DNA from: JAKRSE01 sp943369295
GTDB lineage: Bacteria; Armatimonadota; Fimbriimonadia; Fimbriimonadales; Fimbriimonadaceae
Length of the DNA: 64,000 nucleotides
NCBI GenBank assembly: GCA_943369295.1
Contig: CALRMU020000003.1
Coordinates: 124,001-188,000 of the forward strand
Direction: 5' to 3'
A program made the translations under genes and the position numbers. Under the pieces are notes generated by a model. It worked only from the letters and a program-made list of their open reading frames with translations. It made no database searches and was not told where the DNA came from. Below are positions 58,195-64,000 of the stretch, in pieces; position 1 is the stretch's first letter; each line of letters begins with the position of its first letter.

Positions 58195-61100
58195 ATGTCT
58201 CGACCTTCTCTTGAACAGGCAGTTCGCCAAAGGGTTTTGCTTTTGGATGGAGCCATGGGCTCAATGCTGCAGCAGCAGGGTCTGGAAGAAGAAGACTACC
58301 GAGGTCAAGAGTTCGTCAACCATTCCCACTCTCTTAAGGGTGCCCACGACCTGCTCAACATCACCAACCCTGGAGCAGTCGCCAAGGTTCATCTCGCCTA
58401 TCTTGAAGCTGGCGCAGACATCATTGAAACAAACACCTTCAATGCTACTTCGATTTCAATGGCAGATTACGCCCTTGAACCCTGGGTGAGAGAGATGAAC
58501 AGGGCTGGCGCTGCCCTTGCCGCCAAGTGCGCTGCTGAATACACCGCCAAGGATCCCAGCAAGCCTCGCTTTGTGATTGGCTGCATGGGTCCCACCAACC
58601 GAACGGCCTCTTTGAGCCCGGACGTCAACCGACCCGGCTACAGAGCAGTGACTTTTGATGAGCTGAAGGACGCTTATAAGGAGCAGGCTCTTGGTCTTCT
58701 GGAAGGCGGCGTGGACGCCTTGATGGTTGAGACGATTTTCGACGTGCTGAACGCCAAGGCTGGACTCTTTGCCTGCCGCCTGGCCATCGAGCAGTCGGGA
58801 ATCAATGTTCCGGTCATGGTCTCTGGCACGATCACAGACGCCAGCGGCCGCACGCTAAGCGGCCAGACCGCCGCTGCTTTCTTAGCCTCTATAGAGCCAT
58901 TTGAGCCTTTCTCAATTGGGTTCAACTGTGCCTTGGGTGCTGCCCAGCTTCGACCTTACTTGGATGAATTGAGCCAGGAGGCAAGCTGCTACGTTACCGC
59001 TCACCCCAACGCTGGCCTTCCAAACGAGTTTGGTGAGTACGACCAATCTCCGGCAGAGATGGCTGCCATCATTGGCAGGTTCGCCCAGGAAGGAGTCGTC
59101 AACATTATCGGAGGCTGCTGTGGATCAACACCGGATCACATCAGACTGATCGGAGAAGCAATCAAGGGCGCTCCTGTTCGGGAGCCCCAGCCGGTCAGCG
59201 ATAGGCCACGCTTTAGCGGACTTGAACTTCTGGAAATCTTTGAAGGATCAAACTTCGTCAACGTCGGAGAAAGAACCAACGTCACGGGATCGATTAAGTT
59301 TGCCAAGCTGATTAAGGAAGAACTCTACGACCAGGCTTTGGAAGTCGCCAGCAAGCAGGTGGAAAGCGGCGCTCAGATTCTTGACGTCAACATGGACGAA
59401 GCCCTTCTGGATTCTCAGAAGGAGATGGTCACCTTCCTCAACCTTCTGGCCAGCGAGCCAGCCATTTCAAGAGTTCCGATCATGGTGGACTCTTCTAAGT
59501 GGAGCGTGATTGAAGCCGGACTTAAGTGCCTTCAGGGCAAGGCGATTGTCAACTCTATCTCGATGAAGGAGGGAGAGGAAGAATTCCTTCGCCAAGCCAA
59601 GCTGGTCAAGAACTATGGCGCAGCTGCTGTGGTCATGTGCTTTGACGAGCAGGGCCAGGCTGACACCTACGAAAGAAGGATTCAGATCGCCGAAAGGGCA
59701 GTGAAGCTGCTGATCGAAAAGGCGCACTTCCGGCCTCAAGACATCATTATCGACCCCAACGTCTTTGCGATCGGAACCGGTATTGCTGAGCATTCCAACT
59801 ACGCCATCGACTTTATTGAGGCCACAAAGTGGATCAAGAAGAATCTGCCTGGCGTGTTGGTCAGTGGTGGAATCAGCAACCTCAGCTTCAGCTTTAGGGG
59901 CAACAATCCTCTCAGAGAAGCCATCCACGCTGTCTTCCTCTACTACGCCATTCCAGCCGGGATGGATATGGGCATCGTCAATGCGGGAGTCATGCCGCTT
60001 TACGACGACATTCCTCCTCACATTCGAGAAGCGATTGAAGACCTGATCTTTAACAGAAGGGAAGATGCGACCGAGAGGCTGATTGACTTGGCTTCGAGCA
60101 TGAAAGGCAAGGCCGCCGAAGAAGACCCCGAGTCGGCCCGTTGGCGTCAGCTGCCAGTTCAGGAGCGATTGAAGCACGCTCTTGTTCACGGCATCATGGA
60201 CTTCATCATTCCTGACACTGAAGAGGTTTTGGCCGAGCTGAAGCAGCCCCTTCTGGTTATCGAAGGCCCTCTGATGGACGGCATGAACGTCGTCGGAGAA
60301 CTCTTCGGCCAAGGCAAGATGTTCCTGCCTCAGGTTGTTAAGTCCGCCCGAGTCATGAAAAAGTCAGTCGGCTATCTGGAGCCTATGCTGGCCGCCGGAG
60401 GACAGAGAAGTTCAGCCGGCAAAATTCTAATGGCCACAGTCAAGGGTGACGTTCATGACATCGGCAAGAACATTGTCGGAGCCGTGATGAGCTGCAACGG
60501 CTTTGAAATCATCGATCTGGGCGTCATGATTCCTGCCGCAAAGATTCTTGAAGAAGCCAAAAAGCACAACGTTGACATCATTGGCCTCTCTGGTCTCATC
60601 ACCCCCTCGCTTGATGAGATGGTCCACGTTGCCAAGGAGATGGAGAGGGAAGGCTTTACTTGTCCTCTCTTGATAGGAGGAGCGACAACCAGCCGAGTCC
60701 ACACTGCTATCAAGATCGCTCCCGTTTATTCCGGAGCTGTGGTCCACGTTAAAGATGCCTCCCTGGCGGTCGGCGTGGCTCAGAAGCTGCTTTCACCCAA
60801 CGACGCTGGCGACTTCGCGGCAAACCTGAAGGTGGAGTATGAGGAGGTTCGAAAGAGCCGATCTGGCCCTACGATCGTTGAGGTTGAACCCTATCGCAAC
60901 TGCTTGGAGAATCGGCACCAGTGGACTCCTTGGAATCCACCCAAGCCCCAGTGGTTCGGCACTAGAGTCTTTGATCCAGTGCCTCTTCAGGAAGTCATTG
61001 ACTTGATCGACTGGACTCCTTATTTCACTTCATGGGAGCTGCACGGACGCTATCCGGCGATTCTTGATGATGATGTTGTCGGCAAGGAAGCGACTCGACT

Positions 61101-61875
61101 TCACGCCGATGCTCTGAAGATGATCGAGCGGTTGAGGAACGAAGAGCTGCATGCCTGCCGTGCGGTTATTGGCTTCTACCCGGCTGTCTCGGAAGGAGAT
61201 GACGTCGTCTTGATCGATCCTGAGACTGGCAAGGACATGGCTCGCCTGCCCATGCTGCGCCAGCAGGGCCGCAGAGGCTCAGGTCGAGAAAGCCACTCGC
61301 TGGCTGATTACATTGCCCCGCGTTCCGCAGGAGTCGAGGACTACATCGGCATGTTCTGCGTCAGCGGCGGAATCGGATTGGACGAGATTTTGGCCAAGTG
61401 GGAAGAGAAGGAAAGCGATCTTTTCGATTCGATCCAGGCCAAGGCAGTCTGCGATAGGTTCGCCGAGGCCATGGCCGAGTGGGCTCATATGCAGGCGAGA
61501 AAGGTCTGGTGGGGCTTTAAATCAGACGAGAACTTGAGCGTTCCCGAGCTGATTGCCGAAAAGTTCCAGGGCATCCGTCCGGCTCCCGGCTACCCTGCCT
61601 GTCCCGACCACAGACTCAAGCAGGTGATGTTCGAGATTATGAATCCATTGGATTCCATTGGCGTCATGCTTACGGAATCCTGTGCTATGCACCCCACCGC
61701 TTCGGTCAGCGGTCTCTACATCGGCCACCCCGACGCGGAGTACTTCAGTGTAGGCAGGATTGGTCGAGATCAGGCGGCGGATTATGCTCAGCGGAGGGGC
61801 GAGGATCTGGCTGAAACTGAGAAGTGGATGCAGCTCTATCTGGCTTACAACCCAGAGGCCGAAGCAATTCGGTAA
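58195..61875 (+). CDS. metH: Cobalamin-dependent methionine synthase, full length
   Basis: MetH transfers methyl from methyltetrahydrofolate to homocysteine through cobalamin. The 1226-aa product has all four modules. The homocysteine domain has zinc ligands Cys245, Cys308 and Cys309 (GGCCGSTP). The folate domain (about 340-610) contains NVGERTNVTGS. The B12 cap and binding domain carry DVHDIGKN, with His754 as lower axial ligand. The C-terminal AdoMet activation domain ends at TEKWMQLYLAYN. The 116-bp leader shows neither a cobalamin nor a SAM riboswitch. A hairpin terminator follows. Cobalamin synthesis or uptake genes are not in the window. Confidence 0.97.
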   Translation: MSRPSLEQAVRQRVLLLDGAMGSMLQQQGLEEEDYRGQEFVNHSHSLKGAHDLLNITNPGAVAKVHLAYLEAGADIIETNTFNATSISMADYALEPWVREMNRAGAALAAKCAAEYTAKDPSKPRFVIGCMGPTNRTASLSPDVNRPGYRAVTFDELKDAYKEQALGLLEGGVDALMVETIFDVLNAKAGLFACRLAIEQSGINVPVMVSGTITDASGRTLSGQTAAAFLASIEPFEPFSIGFNCALGAAQLRPYLDELSQEASCYVTAHPNAGLPNEFGEYDQSPAEMAAIIGRFAQEGVVNIIGGCCGSTPDHIRLIGEAIKGAPVREPQPVSDRPRFSGLELLEIFEGSNFVNVGERTNVTGSIKFAKLIKEELYDQALEVASKQVESGAQILDVNMDEALLDSQKEMVTFLNLLASEPAISRVPIMVDSSKWSVIEAGLKCLQGKAIVNSISMKEGEEEFLRQAKLVKNYGAAAVVMCFDEQGQADTYERRIQIAERAVKLLIEKAHFRPQDIIIDPNVFAIGTGIAEHSNYAIDFIEATKWIKKNLPGVLVSGGISNLSFSFRGNNPLREAIHAVFLYYAIPAGMDMGIVNAGVMPLYDDIPPHIREAIEDLIFNRREDATERLIDLASSMKGKAAEEDPESARWRQLPVQERLKHALVHGIMDFIIPDTEEVLAELKQPLLVIEGPLMDGMNVVGELFGQGKMFLPQVVKSARVMKKSVGYLEPMLAAGGQRSSAGKILMATVKGDVHDIGKNIVGAVMSCNGFEIIDLGVMIPAAKILEEAKKHNVDIIGLSGLITPSLDEMVHVAKEMEREGFTCPLLIGGATTSRVHTAIKIAPVYSGAVVHVKDASLAVGVAQKLLSPNDAGDFAANLKVEYEEVRKSRSGPTIVEVEPYRNCLENRHQWTPWNPPKPQWFGTRVFDPVPLQEVIDLIDWTPYFTSWELHGRYPAILDDDVVGKEATRLHADALKMIERLRNEELHACRAVIGFYPAVSEGDDVVLIDPETGKDMARLPMLRQQGRRGSGRESHSLADYIAPRSAGVEDYIGMFCVSGGIGLDEILAKWEEKESDLFDSIQAKAVCDRFAEAMAEWAHMQARKVWWGFKSDENLSVPELIAEKFQGIRPAPGYPACPDHRLKQVMFEIMNPLDSIGVMLTESCAMHPTASVSGLYIGHPDAEYFSVGRIGRDQAADYAQRRGEDLAETEKWMQLYLAYNPEAEAIR

Positions 61876-61897
61876 GGGCATTGTCGCTTCGGTTACC

Positions 61898-61937
61898 TTG
61901 ATGCCTCAGCCCTCCCAGGGGTGAGGCATCAAGGCTT
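61898..61937 (+). terminator. Probable terminator of metH
   Basis: TTGATGCCTCA (61898-61908) and TGAGGCATCAA (61922-61932) form a perfect 11-bp stem, followed by GGCTTTT. The T run is short. Confidence 0.65.
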
Positions 61938-61977
61938 TTGAGAGAGCTCTAAGCTAGAAGCGAAAAATCTGAGAAGG

Positions 61978-62526
61978 TCAAAAGTTTAAGTAGGTTAGCT
62001 CTGAACTGCAAGGTTTTGGGCCATAGAATGCTTGATTTGCTGGGACTCGATCAATCGCTCCATTTTCCCTAAGCACAAGGATAGGCAGCTGGTTCTGTGG
62101 AGCGACTTGGCGCCCGATGTGATTCAAATCGATAGCCAACGGGATTGAGGTGCCTCGGGCAGATCTGCATTCTTCTAAGAGTTCGCTCGCCGTTCTCCCT
62201 GATTCAGTGATTCTATCTGAAGCTGAACCGAGCAGCACATAGTGAAACTCGGCATCTAAGGTGCCAGAGAAACAAGAAAGAACCTTAGGATAGTAGGGCT
62301 GAAAAGCTGGCCACACGACGGAGTTTGGCGGGTAGCTGCCGTAATCAGCTTCGTACAGCAAGAGTGCTGAGTGAATCTGCCGTAAGTTGCTTGCACAGAC
62401 TGTTGTGTGAGCCGCCTTGCGAGACGACTGGAAAGAGGGAAGCAGAAGCGAGGCTAGAATGATGATGATGAGTATGCAGACTAGGATTTCGGTCATGGAA
62501 AACCCTGTTGGTTTGTTCTTTGGCAT
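61978..62526 (-). CDS. Prepilin-like protein with N-terminal methylation/cleavage site
   Basis: From ATG 62526 the product is 182 aa. It has the type III signal: a short basic leader KNKPTG then FSMTEILVCILIIIILASLLLPSF, the prepilin peptidase site (G-F) and the hydrophobic pilin helix. TVCASNLRQIHSALLLYEADYGSYPP is typical of GspG/H-type pseudopilins and of the many short prepilin-like proteins in Armatimonadota and Planctomycetes. The C-terminal 100 residues are variable. Its start lies one base past the stop of the upstream membrane-protein gene, so the two are co-transcribed. Confidence 0.88.
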   Translation of the reverse strand: MPKNKPTGFSMTEILVCILIIIILASLLLPSFQSSRKAAHTTVCASNLRQIHSALLLYEADYGSYPPNSVVWPAFQPYYPKVLSCFSGTLDAEFHYVLLGSASDRITESGRTASELLEECRSARGTSIPLAIDLNHIGRQVAPQNQLPILVLRENGAIDRVPANQAFYGPKPCSSELTYLNF

Positions 62527-62527
62527 C

Positions 62528-63049
62528 CTATTCACTCTCTCCGAAGTGACTTTCTTCAAAACGGTAGATCGGAAAGGCTAAAAGGCCAAGAACGCCTAGA
62601 ACTATTAGGGCTAAGTGGCGACTAAAAGGATAGTCATTTTCGAGTAACGGCTTGGTTGAATGGTGGAGAAAGGCGAAGCACAAAGCCGCTAGATACAAGG
62701 CGGTCGCTGTCCACGCAGTTGTCTTATCTGATGTCCTTTTTCGACAGATCAGCATTAGCACACCGAAGGATATTGGCAAAGCAACGAGTAGAGCCCAATA
62801 GAATGATGGACCTGAGCCGTAGAGGTTGGTCGATGTGCCTGGCCATGGATAGGAGCCAGGAAATCTCTGAACTGTCACAAGGCAAAGCCCGCATCCTATC
62901 AGCGATGACAAAACGGCAGTTTTGCCGCGTGACCAAGCAACGCTCAATCCGATGCTCAGCAACAGAATGACCGACGTCGTTGGACCGAACAACATAACGA
63001 ACGGTAGGTGTTTTGTTTCGGCTGAGTAAATGGCGGTCTGCATGGACAT
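62528..63049 (-). CDS. Small polytopic membrane protein, function unknown
   Basis: The product has four or five hydrophobic segments (VMLFGPTTSVILLLSIGLS, TAVLSSLIGCGLCLVTV, FYWALLVALPISFGVLMLI, TALYLAALCFAF, ALIVLGVLGLLAFPIY). No family is recognised. The start is uncertain: ATG 63049 gives 173 aa, ATG 63043 is two codons later, and a TTG at 63142 gives 204 aa with an atypical polar N-terminus. It is coupled to the prepilin-like gene downstream. Upstream lies a fragment that may be a decayed copy of its 3' end. Confidence 0.6.
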   Translation of the reverse strand: MSMQTAIYSAETKHLPFVMLFGPTTSVILLLSIGLSVAWSRGKTAVLSSLIGCGLCLVTVQRFPGSYPWPGTSTNLYGSGPSFYWALLVALPISFGVLMLICRKRTSDKTTAWTATALYLAALCFAFLHHSTKPLLENDYPFSRHLALIVLGVLGLLAFPIYRFEESHFGESE

Positions 63050-63143
63050 GCTTTCGCCGAGACTGAAACAAGCGGACGGGATTATGAGTCCGCTGGCAAT
63101 GTCCAAAGAAGTGTTCTTCTCATCAAGGCAAGACTGCTTCAAC

Positions 63144-63240
63144 TTAGCTGATCCAGATGAGGATTATCAAGCCTAATATGCCAAGGACTATTAGTGTTCT
63201 CACTGGATTTATTATGAGGTGTGATTCACTAACAAATGCA
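63144..63240 (-). pseudogene. Possible remnant of a paralog of the adjacent membrane-protein gene
   Basis: The minus-strand frame reads HLIINPVRTLIVLGILGLIILIW before a TAA at 63146. This resembles the RHLALIVLGVLGLLAFPIY end of the neighbouring gene. No start or upstream domain is seen, so it may be a decayed duplicate. The match is short and hydrophobic. Confidence 0.3.
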
Positions 63241-63306
63241 AGTGCCGCTGATTTGAAATGTCTTAATTGACAACTCACGTATTGAGCTGAAGACGATAGT
63301 TTGAAC

Positions 63307-64000
63307 CTAAATCGGCTCAACCAAAATCCCGTAAAGCTCTGGCCGCCGGGATTCATCCATTGTCCACTCATATTCGCCAGGCTTGACCACGGTGCGCTTG
63401 TTCCGAGAAGACATAAGGTCAAGTTCGCCAATCAGAATGGTGGAACCGATCTCAGCCTTGGCCACGCACCTGCCTGAGACTTCATAAAGTCCGCTGGCCC
63501 CGATAAAGTTGAAGCCCCCTTCTGAACCTGCCCTGTTGCAGGTGGCATAACAGACTCGATTCTCTGCCGCTCGGGCAGGAGCAATAAAATGAGCAGACAT
63601 TTCTGCTCCCTCCGGCCAGTTGGTGGGAAGACAGATGAGGTCCGCGCCCTTGAGGACCAAGGTTCTGGCGCCTTCTGGGTGTCGTTGATCGAAGCAGATG
63701 AGGATTCCTATTCGGCCAAGTCTGGTTTCGAAGACTGGCAGTTCATCACCGCCCGTTACGAATCTATCCAAGCCAATGTGGGGCAGGTGCACCTTTCGGA
63801 AGAACCGTGGTTCGACGCCCGGCTCAAGAAGGACGGCGCTGTTGGCCATGCCTCCGTCAAACTTTTCGGCAAAGCCGACGATCGCCAAGATGCCAGTTTC
63901 ATCTACGGCTGATTGAAGCTCTGCCGCTTGGTCGCGGGAAATGGCCGCCGCGTGTGCTTCTTCGTGGCTGTTAAAGGCGTAGCCAGTCAAAAAGCACTCA
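63307..64000 (-). CDS. Carbon-nitrogen hydrolase (nitrilase superfamily), 5' end cut by window edge
   Basis: About 231 C-terminal residues are visible. They begin ECFLTGYAFN, where the Glu is the general base of the nitrilase triad. The triad Lys is in RKVHLPH and the nucleophile Cys in ILICFDQRHPEG. FIAPARAAENRVCYATCNRAG and GASGLYEVSGR follow the family pattern of predicted amidases. The apparent TTG start at 63990 is not real, because the catalytic Glu lies upstream of it and the frame runs off the window. The product probably hydrolyses a small amide; the substrate is unknown. Confidence 0.9.
   Translation of the reverse strand, partial: ECFLTGYAFNSHEEAHAAAISRDQAAELQSAVDETGILAIVGFAEKFDGGMANSAVLLEPGVEPRFFRKVHLPHIGLDRFVTGGDELPVFETRLGRIGILICFDQRHPEGARTLVLKGADLICLPTNWPEGAEMSAHFIAPARAAENRVCYATCNRAGSEGGFNFIGASGLYEVSGRCVAKAEIGSTILIGELDLMSSRNKRTVVKPGEYEWTMDESRRPELYGILVEPI

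Noticed and set aside
59467..60312. 281-codon open frame on the minus strand inside metH
   Set aside because: It is antisense to conserved MetH domains, has no ribosome-binding site or family similarity, and its length follows from the codon bias of the sense gene.

Overview
The window looks like a chromosomal stretch of a free-living, motile diderm bacterium, most probably Armatimonadota of the Fimbriimonadales type. This rests on the gene mixture: paired DUF1800/DUF1501 Tat-exported proteins, several PilT-type ATPases, flagellin, a prepilin-like protein, Rhs fragments, PIG-L, GH16 and GH95 enzymes and N-acetylornithine carbamoyltransferase. The placement is an inference; no rRNA or other phylogenetic marker was compared. 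Coding density is high, neighbouring genes often overlap by 4 bp (ATGA, GTGA, TTGA, TAATG), and GTG/TTG starts are common. One gene appears to start at CTG.

Layout. 0-10 kb: murB (partial), tsaB and a secreted protein (minus strand); a SIS-domain sugar-phosphate protein; a membrane protein with a DUF1800/DUF1501 pair; pyruvate (or branched-chain) dehydrogenase E1 alpha and beta; a secreted LolA-like/thioredoxin fusion. 10.2-15.4 kb: an accessory island of three head-to-tail Rhs C-terminal cassettes. Each has a short conserved Rhs repeat fragment, a stop codon, a ribosome-binding site, a restarted Rhs core with its own C-terminal domain, and a small partner gene whose product starts with a hydrophobic segment. 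No full-length rhs gene is present. 15.4-26.1 kb: an intergenic remnant, a GT-C glycosyltransferase, feoA-feoB, galE, an arginine operon of the N-acetylornithine type led by an unknown P-loop protein, and a DUF2779 nuclease.

26.1-33 kb: a hairpin-rich intergenic region, tRNA-Asp and tRNA-Phe, metX, three tandem PilT-family ATPases and a membrane-anchored exported protein. 33-41 kb: greA, secE-nusG, gcvH, pheS, an SMP-30-like protein, a GYF/TM2 membrane protein, a carB encoding only the C-terminal half of carbamoyl-phosphate synthetase, and flagellin. 41-48.7 kb: htpX, a zinc-ribbon protein, an operon of ECF sigma factor, putative anti-sigma factor and a degenerate HtrA-like PDZ protein, then Nudix-recJ and an alkyltransferase-like protein. 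48.7-64 kb: GH16, PIG-L, hydrolases, GH95 fucosidase, bifunctional nuclease, cyanophycinase-like protein, DUF418, L,D-transpeptidase, full-length metH, a prepilin-like protein and a partial nitrilase-family gene.

How the genes fit together. ArgB, ArgC and ArgF' make N-acetylcitrulline from N-acetylglutamate, and the half CarB would supply carbamoyl phosphate with a partner encoded elsewhere. metX and metH cover early and late methionine synthesis. PilT paralogs, prepilin and flagellin indicate pilus and flagellar motility. The most unusual parts are the Rhs cassette array, the split and orphaned CarB, the CTG-started third PilT, a dispersed palindrome with compensatory changes, and a recurrent TANNNT motif 6-9 nt before start codons that suggests leaderless transcription.
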